Notes: generated by a model not told the origin, from the sequence alone. A stretch of 64,000 nt of DNA from Coxiellaceae bacterium (GCA_947478905.1 CANJXG010000001.1:1-64000); one strand, 5' to 3'. Positions 21,857-31,831 are shown, numbered from the stretch's first letter. Made by a program: numbers and translations.

Positions 21857-21998
21857 AAAAATCTACCTATCATAGAGTTTGTATTCTTAGTTTTATTATT
21901 TATAGGTCATTAAAAAAATAATTGTAATTAATTTAAATTAATGGAATACTAATTATGCGTGTAATGAAAGCGCGCATTTTGTAGATTTACAATTAAAC
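21857..21998 (+). promoter_or_regulatory. Duplicated promoter/leader module, copy B
   Basis: This copy matches 19647-19778. It contains TTGTAA at 21922-21927 and AATACT at 21945-21950 with a 17-base spacer, and the same leader ending TAGATTTA at 21989. It drives the small GG-leader peptide gene. Conservation of both promoter elements and the leader suggests shared regulation. The sequence between 21775 and 21856 is AT-rich with nothing recognisable. Confidence 0.6.
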
Positions 21999-22013
21999 AT
22001 GGAAATATTTATT

Positions 22014-22184
22014 ATGAAAAAAACGTTTTTTGAATTATCAGCGGATGTATTAAATAAAATTAGTGGTGGTAAATGTAGTGGATGTGACTGTGGTGGGGGA
22101 TCTGGTAAAAATGAGCCTACTGTACTGAAGTCTCGTCCGGATGAACGTCAGCCTACTCCTAGCTCAATTGGTTATTTTCTTTGA
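22014..22184 (+). CDS. Small double-glycine leader peptide, bacteriocin/RiPP-like
   Basis: A 56-residue peptide; an in-frame ATG at 21999 would add five residues. Residues 1-19 (MKKTFFELSADVLNKISGG) have the layout of a double-glycine leader: a short basic start, an ELS..xLxxI spacing, and GG at 18-19. The predicted mature part (20-56) begins KCSGCDCGGGSGKN, with cysteines at 21, 24 and 26, and ends in a proline/serine-rich tail. GG leaders are normally cleaved by C39-peptidase ABC exporters; none lies in this window. Weak GGAA precedes the start. It is placed after promoter copy B and before a strong terminator. It could be a bacteriocin, a modified peptide or a signalling peptide. Confidence 0.6.
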   Translation: MKKTFFELSADVLNKISGGKCSGCDCGGGSGKNEPTVLKSRPDERQPTPSSIGYFL

Positions 22185-22212
22185 TTTGAGTCATGGATGA
22201 TTAAGAACTTTT
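22170..22212 (+). repeat. Remnant of the transglutaminase gene start (copy B)
   Basis: Bases from about 22163 to 22212 align to 19779-19830, the region just before and at the start of the 653-aa gene. The ATGATTAAGAA start is preserved at 22197. Its frame ends after 15 codons (TGA at 22242-22244), inside the terminator hairpin. This is best read as a decayed second copy of the transglutaminase gene start, 12 bases after the peptide stop. Confidence 0.5.
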
Positions 22213-22256
22213 GTGAGCTCAAATTAAGCGTCAGTTTAGCTTGAGCTCAGAAGTTT
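22206..22256 (+). terminator. Terminator of the GG-leader peptide gene
   Basis: Stem TGAGCTCAA (22214-22222) / TTGAGCTCA (22241-22249), extendable outward through AACTT/AAGTT with a small bulge, followed by TTTT. Strong rho-independent terminator, isolating the peptide transcript from hemE. Confidence 0.65.
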
Positions 22257-22274
22257 TACTTTATGCGCGTTTTC

Positions 22275-22328
22275 TTGACTAGTCAATCGACATATTTTTA
22301 TTGTTTTTTACGCTTTATTATTTAAAAT
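22275..22328 (+). promoter_or_regulatory. Putative hemE promoter with adjacent palindrome
   Basis: TTGTTT at 22301-22306, 16-base spacer, TAAAAT at 22323-22328, 21 bases before the hemE ATG. Just upstream lies a perfect 12-base palindrome TTGACTAGTCAA (22275-22286) that could be an operator. Predicted by eye only. Confidence 0.3.
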
Positions 22329-22349
22329 GCTTCGTGTAAACTGCAATCT

Positions 22350-23435
22350 ATGAATATTATCCCTTCAAATCGTTTTCTTAAGGTTTTAAATAAACAATCT
22401 GTTGATCGTACCCCTATCTGGTTAATGCGACAAGCTGGGCGTTATTTGCCAGAATATCGCGCAACTCGTCAAAAAGCGGGATCGTTTTTAAAGTTATGTA
22501 AGACACCAGACTTGGCTATGGAAGTCACTTTACAACCTTTACAGCGATATCCTTTAGATGCAGCTATCATTTTTTCTGATATTTTAACGATACCCGATGC
22601 AATGGGGTGTGAGCTTTATTTTGTAGAAGGGGAAGGTCCCAAATTTGCAAAACCAGTTCGGACTTTAGAAGATATTCATAATTTAAGAATACCAACTATG
22701 GATTTGGATGCGCGAGAAGCTTCTTTAGGCTATGTTGCGCAGGCAATAAAACTGACCGTTAATGCTTTAGATTCTAAAATCCCGTTGATTGGTTTTTGTG
22801 GTAGCCCTTGGACGGTGGCAACGTATATGGTAGAGGGCAGTGCTTCTAAAACCTTTAGTATTATTAAAAAAATGATGTACGAAGCTCCCGAGCAGCTTCA
22901 TTTATTATTAGAAAAATTAACACAAGCGAGTATAGCGTATCTTAAATCCCAAATTTTAGCAGGTGCACAAACCGTAATGATTTTTGATAGTTGGGGAGGG
23001 GTGTTATCTACTCCTTGCTATCAAGCATTTTCATTAGAGTATATGCAAAAAATAGTGACTAGCATAAAAGAAGATCCCACTACACAAGTTCCTGTGATAT
23101 TATTTACTAAAAATGGTAATCAATGGTTAGAATCTATGGCGTTAACAGGGTGTGATGCGCTTGGATTGGATTGGACTATTCCACTTGGGCTAGCGCGTGC
23201 GCGAGTAGGCTCTAAAGTGGTTCTACAAGGTAATTGCGATCCAGCAATTTTATTTGCTAATAAAGATAAAATTAGAGAAGAGGTTGCAGCAACGCTCGCT
23301 TCTTTTGGCCGCCCAGATGCACACTCAGGGCATATCTTTAATTTAGGCCATGGTTTATTACCTAATTTAGATCCCGGCAGAGTAGAAGCGCTGATACAAG
23401 CTGTGATTGAATTGAGTCCGCAATATTATTTATAA
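22350..23435 (+). CDS. hemE: Uroporphyrinogen decarboxylase
   Basis: A 361-residue enzyme that decarboxylates the four acetate side chains of uroporphyrinogen III to give coproporphyrinogen III. The signature [16 protein letters not shown] near the N-terminus and [13 protein letters not shown] in the middle are typical; GNCDPAILF and [13 protein letters not shown] occur later. Length is normal (E. coli 354). It has its own candidate promoter and is separated from the peptide gene by a terminator. The other heme gene in the window is hemW-like (36919-38052). Confidence 0.96.
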   Translation: MNIIPSNRFLKVLNKQSVDRTPIWLMRQAGRYLPEYRATRQKAGSFLKLCKTPDLAMEVTLQPLQRYPLDAAIIFSDILTIPDAMGCELYFVEGEGPKFAKPVRTLEDIHNLRIPTMDLDAREASLGYVAQAIKLTVNALDSKIPLIGFCGSPWTVATYMVEGSASKTFSIIKKMMYEAPEQLHLLLEKLTQASIAYLKSQILAGAQTVMIFDSWGGVLSTPCYQAFSLEYMQKIVTSIKEDPTTQVPVILFTKNGNQWLESMALTGCDALGLDWTIPLGLARARVGSKVVLQGNCDPAILFANKDKIREEVAATLASFGRPDAHSGHIFNLGHGLLPNLDPGRVEALIQAVIELSPQYYL

Positions 23436-23527
23436 CGCCTCCTACTTGAAGGGTTTTAAATATTCGTATGATATAATATTTTTTTGACATAACCAGTCTA
23501 AGAGTTTGTCTTCAAACTATATTTTGA

Positions 23528-24295
<768 letters not shown>

Positions 24296-24382
24296 AAGTT
24301 ACTGAATTAACTTTTATATGTGGATCTTATGCCAAAATTAAGGTAGAATCAGTTTAATTAATTAAAACATGGAGATTGTCTA

Positions 24383-25573
24383 ATGCCTTCTATATTTTAT
24401 GGTTTATTAGGGGTGCTGCAGATGCCTTGGTGGGGCAATGTGGTATATCTTTTAGTGTGCTTACATATTACTAATATGGCGATAACCATTTTTTTACATC
24501 GTATGCAGGCCCATCGTGCCTTAGATGTGCATCCTATTATTACCCATTTTTTTAGATTTTGGCTTTGGCAAAGAACAGGAATTATTACCAAAGCATGGGC
24601 TGCTATTCATAGAAAGCATCATGCTAAATGTGAAACCCTAGAAGATCCTCATAGTCCGCAGGTTTTAGGCCTGAAGACTGTTTTTTGGAAGGGTGCCGAA
24701 CTTTATAGACGCGAAGCTAAAAATCAGGAAACGCTGGAGCGTTATGGCAAAGGCACACCAGATGATTGGGTAGAAAATAATGTATATACTAAGCATTCTG
24801 CTATTGGGATATACCTGTTATTTGCAATAGAACTTTTCTTCTTTGGTGTTCCAGGCATCGCCCTAAGCGCAATTCAAATGGCGTGGTCTCCTTTAGGCGC
24901 TGCGGGAGTCATTAATGGCATTGGTCATTATTGGGGCTATAGAAATTTTGAATGTCCAGATGCCGCAAGAAATATTGTCCCTATAGGATTTTTATTAGGC
25001 GGTGAAGAGCTCCATAATAATCATCACACGTATCCCACTTCAGCAAAGTTTTCCATTAAACCTTGGGAATTTGATTTGGCATGGGGGTATATCAGTTTAT
25101 TTAAGGTACTAGGCTTAGCTACTGTTAAACGGGTAGCGCCAAAAGTAGCATTAATCCCAGGTAAAATGGTGATTGATGTAAATACCATATCGGATTTGAT
25201 TAGTAATCGTTTTCAGGTGATGACGCGTTATACACAGGATGTGATACTACCTATCTATAAAAGTCTCATAGAGAGTCAGAACTCAACGAACCTAAGTACT
25301 ATTAAAGGGACTTTAATAAGCAATCCTGTTTTAGTCAAAGGCCAGGAGCAAGATAAATTGATGGCAGTTCTAGAGAAGAATCCAAGACTATACCAATTGG
25401 TTCAATTACGTGAAAAGTTATACGGGATTTGGGATAAAACGACTGCAAATCAAAAAGAGCTTATAGAGGCGCTTCACAATTGGTGTCAAGAAGCAGAGGC
25501 GATGCGTATCAAATCTCTGAATGAATTTTCTAATTATTTAAAAAGCTATTCTTTGAAATCTCTTGAAGTCTAG
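24383..25573 (+). CDS. Membrane fatty acid desaturase (acyl-CoA delta-9 type)
   Basis: A 396-residue integral membrane di-iron desaturase. Histidine boxes are HRMQAH (near 46), HRKHH and HNNHH, the pattern of the delta-9 acyl-CoA/acyl-lipid desaturases. Several hydrophobic segments fill the first ~250 residues. The C-terminal ~110 residues are a charged, helical extension. It would introduce double bases into membrane lipid chains aerobically to keep fluidity, meaning double bonds in the acyl chains. ATG start at 24383 preceded by GGAG (24371-24374). Followed by a bidirectional terminator. Confidence 0.88.
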   Translation: MPSIFYGLLGVLQMPWWGNVVYLLVCLHITNMAITIFLHRMQAHRALDVHPIITHFFRFWLWQRTGIITKAWAAIHRKHHAKCETLEDPHSPQVLGLKTVFWKGAELYRREAKNQETLERYGKGTPDDWVENNVYTKHSAIGIYLLFAIELFFFGVPGIALSAIQMAWSPLGAAGVINGIGHYWGYRNFECPDAARNIVPIGFLLGGEELHNNHHTYPTSAKFSIKPWEFDLAWGYISLFKVLGLATVKRVAPKVALIPGKMVIDVNTISDLISNRFQVMTRYTQDVILPIYKSLIESQNSTNLSTIKGTLISNPVLVKGQEQDKLMAVLEKNPRLYQLVQLREKLYGIWDKTTANQKELIEALHNWCQEAEAMRIKSLNEFSNYLKSYSLKSLEV

Positions 25574-25579
25574 ATAGTA

Positions 25580-25608
25580 AAAAGGGCAGTTTTTACACTA
25601 GCCCTTTT
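25580..25608. terminator. Bidirectional terminator between desaturase and rpmG
   Basis: Stem AAAAGGGC (25580-25587) / GCCCTTTT (25601-25608) with a 13-base loop. The T tract on one arm and A tract on the other make it work for both convergent genes. Confidence 0.65.
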
Positions 25609-25629
25609 AAAAGAAACAAAGAAGAGAAA

Positions 25630-25794
25630 TTATTTCATTTTCTCTTCTTTGTACTCAACATGTTTTCTCACACCTTGAGTAGGATCAAACTTTTTAAACA
25701 ATAATTTTTCTTTATTACGCTTATTCTTCGTTGTTGTATAAAAATGACGAGAAGCACTTGAACGTAAAATAACTTTAATTGAATCCGCAGCCAT
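25630..25794 (-). CDS. rpmG: 50S ribosomal protein L33
   Basis: 54 residues starting [15 protein letters not shown], with the L33 core [21 protein letters not shown]. The start is set at 25794 because the RBS complement CTCCT lies directly upstream (25802-25806); an upstream in-frame start would overlap rpmB. No zinc cysteines, so it is the zinc-free form of L33. Second gene of the rpmB-rpmG operon. Confidence 0.94.
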   Translation of the reverse strand: MAADSIKVILRSSASRHFYTTTKNKRNKEKLLFKKFDPTQGVRKHVEYKEEKMK

Positions 25795-25804
25795 TACAAA
25801 TCTC

Positions 25805-26059
25805 CTAAATAGTACCGTTGGCACGAAGTTTAGTTAAAACTGCTTCAATACCGTGTTTATCAATTGTTTTCAAACCTTTACCACAGATCCGTAATCTGAC
25901 GAAATGGCCTTTAGAACCTTCAGAAGCATTCTCAGAAGGAACCCAGACTTTCTTCCATTGCAAGTTTGGAATAAAGGTGCGTCGTACTTTTCTGTTAGAA
26001 TGCGAAACGTTATTACCGACAGTTGTTTTTTTGCCAGTGATCATACATTGTCGAGCCAT
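25805..26059 (-). CDS. rpmB: 50S ribosomal protein L28
   Basis: 84 residues; starts [21 protein letters not shown], the typical L28 N-terminus, with one cysteine in CMITGK but without the CxxC zinc pair seen in some lineages. Large-subunit protein bound to 23S rRNA. rpmG follows 10 bases downstream on the same strand. Divergent from dut, with ~180 bases of AT-rich sequence between them that presumably holds both promoters. Confidence 0.94.
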   Translation of the reverse strand: MARQCMITGKKTTVGNNVSHSNRKVRRTFIPNLQWKKVWVPSENASEGSKGHFVRLRICGKGLKTIDKHGIEAVLTKLRANGTI

Positions 26060-26242
26060 TTTTTAGCCTCAGTATTTTAATTTAAGTAAAAATAAATAGA
26101 AAAATAATTTAAGATAGAGTATGATTTTATATCAAATTTTAGATTATTAATCAAGAATTATTTTTTTATTTTGCTTAATGTCGCTTTTTAAGAGCAATTA
26201 AGAGTAAATTAATCAACTTATATTTATAGGAAGAACCAATAA

Positions 26243-26737
26243 ATGAGTAATCAAACAAACCAGAAAATACAATTGAAGATTTTAGATAAACGTTTAGGGA
26301 GCGCAGCATTTCCGTTACCTGATTTTGCAACAAAAGGCTCTGCAGGCATTGATTTACGTGCCATGTTGGACTCTGATACCACGCGCTGTATTGAGCCAGG
26401 GGTAACGGTGCTTATTCCAACGGGTATGGCAATACATATTGGGGATGTAAATTTAGCAGCCATCATTTTACCCCGTTCAGGCTTAGGGCATAAAAATGGA
26501 ATTGTTTTAGGAAATTTAGTTGGTTTGATTGATTCTGATTATCAAGGACAGCTTATGGTATCGTGTTGGAATCGTTCTCATGAAAGTTTTACTATAGAAT
26601 TAGGAATGCGCATTGCGCAGCTGATGTTTGTTCCTGTTGTGCGACCCGTTTTTGAAGTGGTTGAAGAGTTTGAAGCTTCTATAAGAGGTATTGGTGGTTT
26701 TGGCCATACAGGGGTTTTGGATAGCCAAGAAGCTTAA
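26243..26737 (+). CDS. dut: dUTP pyrophosphatase
   Basis: A 164-residue trimeric dUTPase that removes dUTP and supplies dUMP for thymidylate synthesis (thyA lies later in the window). All five motifs are visible: [46 protein letters not shown] and [10 protein letters not shown]. The length is slightly above the E. coli 152. A convergent gene abuts its stop codon directly, with no intervening terminator visible. Confidence 0.96.
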   Translation: MSNQTNQKIQLKILDKRLGSAAFPLPDFATKGSAGIDLRAMLDSDTTRCIEPGVTVLIPTGMAIHIGDVNLAAIILPRSGLGHKNGIVLGNLVGLIDSDYQGQLMVSCWNRSHESFTIELGMRIAQLMFVPVVRPVFEVVEEFEASIRGIGGFGHTGVLDSQEA

Positions 26738-28057
26738 TTAACGCTTTTTAGATTTCCTCAAGGGTGCTCCTGCTTCTTTTAAGGCAATTTTTACGCGTTT
26801 TTTGATGTTTTTGGGCGTTCGACTTAAATCAAAAACAGTATTTCCTTTTGATAATAAAATAGCATCTGCGCAGGCCAAACGAAGCACTTCATCGCTCATC
26901 TCGTTTCTCGCAGAAAAAGGAGCACTATAGTAAAGTACCTTGTCATTTTTTTTACTTTTGGAAATATAATAAACGTGATTTTGATTTTTAACCTCAAGTG
27001 TTTTCTTATTAAAAGAAGCGACTTTCACTTGTCGACGATTATTTTTGGTGAGTTTACGTTTAATTCTATCAATAGTGAAGGTTTTTGATTGTTTATCACA
27101 GGAGTGTGTATCTACAGTGGCAAAAAAAATATTATAGATATTTTTGAATGCTATTTTTAAATTGATATAAATATAATAAGGGCTTTTGAGTATATATAAT
27201 AGAAGATTAGGTTTAGAGTGCTTTATAGTACAGATACGCGTTTTTGAATTGATAGGCACGCCTGCTAATTTTTGGTGGTCTTTATTGAAATAGACACGTT
27301 TTGGGTGAGGGCGAGTATAAATAGTATGACCATGATGCATACTTCGTACATCCGTCGTTGCTGATTTCACTTTTTTTTCGTATTCTTTTCTTCTTTTTTT
27401 ATTTAATAGGGCCCGCTGTTCCAAAGTACGAAACTGGGTTCCATGCGTCCTTAAAAAATCCATTACCGGCATTTTCACAAATTCTTCTATACCTTGATGT
27501 CCTCCTGGAATCACATCTACTACAGATTTACATTTTTTGGGAAGCTTAGGAAGGCTAGCAGCAAAAGCGGGTAAAAAAGATTGATTGGCAAGCAAAGTAG
27601 TTACATTTTTGAGACTTTTACAAGCGCTTAAGTCCGAGGCACGATTAGATAAGGTATAGTGTACATTAAAAAATTGATCCAAATAGCTAGTCATTTTTAA
27701 ATTACCACTTACAGGATCAACAGTAATGACATTAATTTCAAAATATTTAGGGTCAATATCTTTTAATTCTTGGCATACTAAAAACGCACCAATACCTCCA
27801 CGACTGTAGCCATAGACATTCAGCCTGAGCTTTTGCTCATTTAGACTGAATTCGCTTATTTTTGGATGAATGTAGTTTTGAACTACGTCACGGACTTGTT
27901 TTTCTAAATTCCCAGCAAACACCCAAAAGGCTGTATCATCACAACATCCTTTTATATAGATTGAAGAATGATTTGTTTCTTGAAGGGTGTTGTGTTGGAG
28001 TGTTTGGGCCATGCCACCGCTTATGGATCCATCGATATATATATTTAATATAGGCAT
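26738..28057 (-). CDS. Putative alpha/beta-hydrolase-like effector, 439 aa
   Basis: Residues ~1-200 resemble an alpha/beta-hydrolase: the strand-nucleophile elbow RLNVYGYSRGGIG gives Ser85 in G-Y-S-R-G, with candidate Asp114 (VITVDPVSG) and His187 (IPGGHQG). Residues ~210-340 are lysine/arginine-rich and basic. The C-terminal ~80 residues form a separate, mostly helical domain ending in a lysine-rich tail (APLRKSKKR). No signal peptide. The build resembles Legionella/Coxiella proteins of the uncharacterised DUF5621/DUF5617 type, from memory, which makes a secreted effector possible. It stands alone, with 205 bases of nothing recognisable upstream. Function unproven. Confidence 0.55.
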   Translation of the reverse strand: MPILNIYIDGSISGGMAQTLQHNTLQETNHSSIYIKGCCDDTAFWVFAGNLEKQVRDVVQNYIHPKISEFSLNEQKLRLNVYGYSRGGIGAFLVCQELKDIDPKYFEINVITVDPVSGNLKMTSYLDQFFNVHYTLSNRASDLSACKSLKNVTTLLANQSFLPAFAASLPKLPKKCKSVVDVIPGGHQGIEEFVKMPVMDFLRTHGTQFRTLEQRALLNKKRRKEYEKKVKSATTDVRSMHHGHTIYTRPHPKRVYFNKDHQKLAGVPINSKTRICTIKHSKPNLLLYILKSPYYIYINLKIAFKNIYNIFFATVDTHSCDKQSKTFTIDRIKRKLTKNNRRQVKVASFNKKTLEVKNQNHVYYISKSKKNDKVLYYSAPFSARNEMSDEVLRLACADAILLSKGNTVFDLSRTPKNIKKRVKIALKEAGAPLRKSKKR

Positions 28058-28262
28058 AAGTACAGCTATTTAAGTTAATTTATTAATTAATGTTAGGTAG
28101 TGTACTATAAGCAAAATAAATAGTCAAATTTAAATATATTTCAAGAGCATAGCAGGGTTTTTTAGATGTTTTTTTATATTTTTTAAGAGGTTACGCAAAG
28201 CCATCTTAAATAAGATGAGGATGATGATTTTGCGTGTATCAATACCAGAGGTTAGATGAAGT

Positions 28263-28538
28263 TTAGCGATTTACTTCTGCAATACATAAATTAGCTACTT
28301 TATTGCAATTTTTAACGCATCCTTCAAAAAATGCATTGGGTTGGGATGGGTAGGGTGCTGGATACATTCTGTCACACTCATCCATACAGGTTGTTAAAGC
28401 ATTATAGCAGGCTTTTATTTCACTAGAAGGATTTACAGGTGTCGGGGGTGCATCGTACATATCTGACCATGCAGGGACCATAAATAAACCAGTACACAGT
28501 ACGACGATAACCGCTAAACAGATATTAAATTTTTTCAT
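28263..28538 (-). CDS. Small exported cysteine-rich protein, 91 aa
   Basis: An N-terminal signal peptide (to about VPAWS) is followed by a short mature protein with six cysteines spaced in pairs (KACYN, TTCMDEC, EGCVKNC, NLC). The pattern suggests a disulfide-stabilised helical periplasmic protein. It overlaps the end of the upstream gene by 14 bases, so they are co-translated. No family was recognised. A short perfect hairpin CATCTTA/TAAGATG lies at 28202-28217, downstream of it. Confidence 0.65.
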   Translation of the reverse strand: MKKFNICLAVIVVLCTGLFMVPAWSDMYDAPPTPVNPSSEIKACYNALTTCMDECDRMYPAPYPSQPNAFFEGCVKNCNKVANLCIAEVNR

Positions 28539-29193
28539 TGATTATGGCTCCAGAGGTCAGTTGAGGATGTGCTTTGATAGTTATAAAATTTTGAATCATG
28601 AGATCGTATTGATCTTGAAGTCGTTTTTTTTCTGCTTGTTTTTGTTTTAAAAATAGCGTGTTTTTAGTGATGAGTTGTTGATGTTTTGCAATAGTCTTGC
28701 TCAAGCTAGACGGAATAAGCTGTTTTTTTGCTTGATAAGTAAGCGCTAATTGTTGAGCTTGTGCCAGTTGTTCTTCAATATGTTTGATGGTTTCTAATGT
28801 GATTTTCTCTAAGACTTCAATAGAATTAGTTTGTTCTTGTTTAGATTGTTTAATATCCTCTACGCTGTTAAACATTTTAAGCAACGCTTGAGTTTCTTGA
28901 GTGTGCTTTTCTGCTTCTAAAGCGCGCGTGGCTTCTATTTTTTTTTGTTCTACTATTTTTTGAAGGGTTTCATTATTTAACTTAGGGTCTACTTTTTCTT
29001 GTTCATACCCTTGGGCATTTAAAATTGTATATCCTTTATTAGCCGCTTCGGGGGGAAGGGTGTTGCTAATCACGCTGGCGCCTTGGGCATCTATATATTT
29101 ATACATCACTTTATTTTCATGTTTTTTGATAGCAAAACTAGAAAAAGAGAGCGATGCGAGTAAACTTAGAAAAATAGCTAATTTAAGCTTCAT
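28525..29193 (-). CDS. Exported DUF4124-like protein with coiled coil
   Basis: 222 residues with a signal peptide (cleavage near SSFA). The segment MYKYIDAQGASVISNTLPPEAA is the DUF4124 pattern, found near the N-terminus of many periplasmic or envelope proteins. The rest is a long glutamine/lysine/glutamate-rich helix, probably a coiled coil. It overlaps the small cysteine-rich protein gene by 14 bases. Role unknown; envelope-associated by inference. Confidence 0.7.
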   Translation of the reverse strand: MKLKLAIFLSLLASLSFSSFAIKKHENKVMYKYIDAQGASVISNTLPPEAANKGYTILNAQGYEQEKVDPKLNNETLQKIVEQKKIEATRALEAEKHTQETQALLKMFNSVEDIKQSKQEQTNSIEVLEKITLETIKHIEEQLAQAQQLALTYQAKKQLIPSSLSKTIAKHQQLITKNTLFLKQKQAEKKRLQDQYDLMIQNFITIKAHPQLTSGAIINEKI

Positions 29194-29275
29194 ATTTCAA
29201 TCTCAATTATTTTTGTAAAGTGATATAATTCAGCTTAGCACAACTCCAGCCTACCAGTAAAAATTAGGAAATAGT

Positions 29276-30052
29276 ATGACTTTTAGAGTAATAACCGCCA
29301 ATGTAAATGGGATTCGATCTGCAGCTAAAAAAGGATTTTTTGAGTGGCTTGCCAGTGTAAATGCAGATGTTGTCTGTCTACAAGAAGTCAGAGCAAGTGA
29401 AAGTCAACTTACTGACCCTGTATATCATCCTTCACAATATTTTTATCGACATAATGAAGCGCAAAAAAAGGGCTATAGCGGGGTAAGTTTATATGCCTTA
29501 AAAAAACCCCTTGAGATCGTATCCTCTTTAGGTTTTGATACGGTTGATAATGAGGGGCGGTATCTGCATTTTGAATTTGAAAAGGTGATTATTGTTTCTA
29601 TTTATTTTCCCTCAGGTACCAGTGGAGAGGGACGGCAAGTCATTAAATATGATTTTTTAGAGAAAATATTACCGCATTTTGAAAAGCTTGCAAAAACGTC
29701 TAAAAAAAGTCTTATTATTTGTGGTGATGTCAATATTGCTCATACTAAAGCAGATATTAAAAATTGGAGATCGAATCAAAATACATCAGGTTTTTTACCT
29801 CAAGAACGTGCTTGGTTAGATGTTGTATTTGGACCGGCATCTTTTGTAGATGCTTTTAGAGTGTTAAATCAAGAATCTGATCAATATACCTGGTGGTCTA
29901 ATCGATCCCGTGCATTTGAAAATAATGTAGGGTGGCGCATTGATTATCACATTGTAACCCCTGATTTAAAAGACAAAATTCAACGCGTTGAAATATATAA
30001 GGCGCAAAAATTTTCTGATCATGCGCCTTTAATTATTGATTATGACATTTGA
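29276..30052 (+). CDS. xth: Exodeoxyribonuclease III family nuclease
   Basis: 258 residues of the AP endonuclease/exonuclease III family, acting in base-excision repair. Motifs: [23 protein letters not shown] (metal Glu), ICGDVNIAH (catalytic Asp/Asn), WRIDYHIV and SDHAPLIID (catalytic His). Closest to the ExoA/XthA subgroup by motif. Its 3' end overlaps the convergent rph gene by 13 bases, so there is no terminator between them. Confidence 0.93.
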   Translation: MTFRVITANVNGIRSAAKKGFFEWLASVNADVVCLQEVRASESQLTDPVYHPSQYFYRHNEAQKKGYSGVSLYALKKPLEIVSSLGFDTVDNEGRYLHFEFEKVIIVSIYFPSGTSGEGRQVIKYDFLEKILPHFEKLAKTSKKSLIICGDVNIAHTKADIKNWRSNQNTSGFLPQERAWLDVVFGPASFVDAFRVLNQESDQYTWWSNRSRAFENNVGWRIDYHIVTPDLKDKIQRVEIYKAQKFSDHAPLIIDYDI

Positions 30053-30768
30053 AGGCTATCTTTTTGTTTTTGAATTAATATTTCGATTCCTTTTTGACCT
30101 ATTTCTAGCATATTATTGAGTTCTAAACTCGTAAAAGATTTATTTTCAGCCGTGCCTTGAATTTCAATGAAGGCACCTGAATCCGTCCCCACTAAATTCA
30201 TATCGGTATCGGCGTTAGAATCTTCTATATAATCTAAGTCTAAAACAGGTACCCCTTTATAAATCCCAACAGAAACAGAGGCAATAAGATGTTTTAAAGG
30301 ATCTCGAGTAATGCGTTTATCACGTTGCAGTTTACGCAGCGCCTCGACCATTGCAACGCAGGCTCCCGTAATGCTTGCTGTGCGTGTTCCGCCATCGGCT
30401 TGAATCACATCACAATCAATATAAATGGTATTTTCACCTAGCGCTTTGAGATCAATACAACTTCTTAGGGAGCGTCCAATGAGGCGTTGTATTTCCAAAG
30501 TACGACCACTTTGTTTACCTTGGGTTGCTTCTCGATTCATACGTTCATGGGTTGAACGAGGTAACATGCCATATTCTGCACTCAGCCATCCTTGTCCTTT
30601 GCCTTTTAAAAAGTAAGGCACACCTTTTGAAAAAGAAGCCGTGCAAATAACTTTTGTATTGCCATATCTAATTAAGACCGAACCTTCAGGATGTATTAGA
30701 TAATCTGTTGTTATTTCAATTTCGCGCAGAGTATCAGGGGTTCGTTGAGAAGGACGCATAAACGACAT
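30040..30768 (-). CDS. rph: Ribonuclease PH
   Basis: 242 residues; phosphorolytic 3'-5' exoribonuclease that trims tRNA 3' ends. Core motifs: [12 protein letters not shown] at the N-terminus, [50 protein letters not shown] and [17 protein letters not shown]. Normal length (E. coli 238). It is convergent with xth (13-base overlap) and divergent from gmk. Confidence 0.96.
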   Translation of the reverse strand: MSFMRPSQRTPDTLREIEITTDYLIHPEGSVLIRYGNTKVICTASFSKGVPYFLKGKGQGWLSAEYGMLPRSTHERMNREATQGKQSGRTLEIQRLIGRSLRSCIDLKALGENTIYIDCDVIQADGGTRTASITGACVAMVEALRKLQRDKRITRDPLKHLIASVSVGIYKGVPVLDLDYIEDSNADTDMNLVGTDSGAFIEIQGTAENKSFTSLELNNMLEIGQKGIEILIQKQKDSLQMS

Positions 30769-30890
30769 AGGAGAGGGTACCTCGAGTATGTAAAAAAATA
30801 TAAATAATATAAAAAAGAGTATATCATACGGCTTAGTATAGAAATAGTGATGACAAATAAATAAGAAAGTTAAATAGATGGAGTGAGAGC

Positions 30891-31508
30891 ATGACAGTTC
30901 GAGGTATTTTATATATTATCTCAGCACCTTCGGGGGCTGGAAAAACGACTTTAGTGCGTCGATTAGTTGCTCAAGATGGGCATGTTAAAGTTTCTATTTC
31001 TCATACAACACGCAACCCTAGAATAGGGGAGCAAGAAGCGCAAGATTATTACTTCGTGACCCTTTCTGAGTTTAATATGCTAAAAATGCAGGGATGTTTT
31101 GTAGAAACAGCGCAAGTTTTTGGACATTGGTATGGAACCTCAAAAGCGTGGCTCGATGAAACGCTTTCTTTAGGGGTTGATGTGATTCTTGAAATTGATT
31201 GGCAAGGTGCGCGGCGTGTGCGAGAAATTTTTTCTTGTGTGAGTATCTTTGTCTTGCCCCCTTCTAAAGCAATTTTATTAGATAGATTAAAGACGCGTAA
31301 TCAAGATGATCCTTGTGTCATTGCACAAAGAATGCAAGAAGCCACTTCAGAAATGGTGCATTATAGCGAATATGATTATATTATTATTAATGATGAGGTT
31401 GAAAATGCCTTCAAGGATTTATATGCAATAGTGTGCGCAGAACGTAAAAAAATGATTTTTCAGCGGGAGCGCTATTGTGATGCGATTAGTGAATTAATTC
31501 ATGAATAA
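30891..31508 (+). CDS. gmk: Guanylate kinase
   Basis: 205 residues; phosphorylates GMP to GDP. P-loop [16 protein letters not shown] is at the N-terminus, followed by [19 protein letters not shown] and [11 protein letters not shown]. Typical length. It is directly upstream of rpoZ-spoT-recG, the gmk-rpoZ-spoT order known from many gammaproteobacteria. A GGAGTGAG sequence precedes the ATG. Confidence 0.96.
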   Translation: MTVRGILYIISAPSGAGKTTLVRRLVAQDGHVKVSISHTTRNPRIGEQEAQDYYFVTLSEFNMLKMQGCFVETAQVFGHWYGTSKAWLDETLSLGVDVILEIDWQGARRVREIFSCVSIFVLPPSKAILLDRLKTRNQDDPCVIAQRMQEATSEMVHYSEYDYIIINDEVENAFKDLYAIVCAERKKMIFQRERYCDAISELIHE

Positions 31509-31575
31509 TGATAAACTGTAGGTAACTCGATACCTTAAAGAATAGAATCAAATAAAATAAGAGAGGTTACACGCT

Positions 31576-31779
31576 ATGGCTCGAATAACAGTAGAAGATT
31601 GTTTAAATAATGTAGAAAATCGATTTGAGTTGGTTTTAGAAGCTAGCGAACGAGCTCGTCGATTATTAGATGGAGTTGATCCTGTTGTACCGTGGGGTAG
31701 ACATAAAGCTACTGTAGTAGCGTTAAAGGAAATTGCATCGGGTAAATTAGAAGTCCAAGATTTGTCTGCAGCCGAATGA
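31576..31779 (+). CDS. rpoZ: RNA polymerase omega subunit
   Basis: 67 residues beginning [20 protein letters not shown], the characteristic RpoZ sequence, with [19 protein letters not shown] following. Shorter than the 91-residue E. coli protein, lacking most of the C-terminal tail. Omega stabilises beta' and forms a ppGpp-binding site; spoT lies just downstream. It has a GAGAGG element before the ATG. Confidence 0.95.
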   Translation: MARITVEDCLNNVENRFELVLEASERARRLLDGVDPVVPWGRHKATVVALKEIASGKLEVQDLSAAE

Positions 31780-31831
31780 TATTCGGTTAGGTTAAGATTT
31801 AAATACTATAGATGTGTTCTAAGGTGGATAT

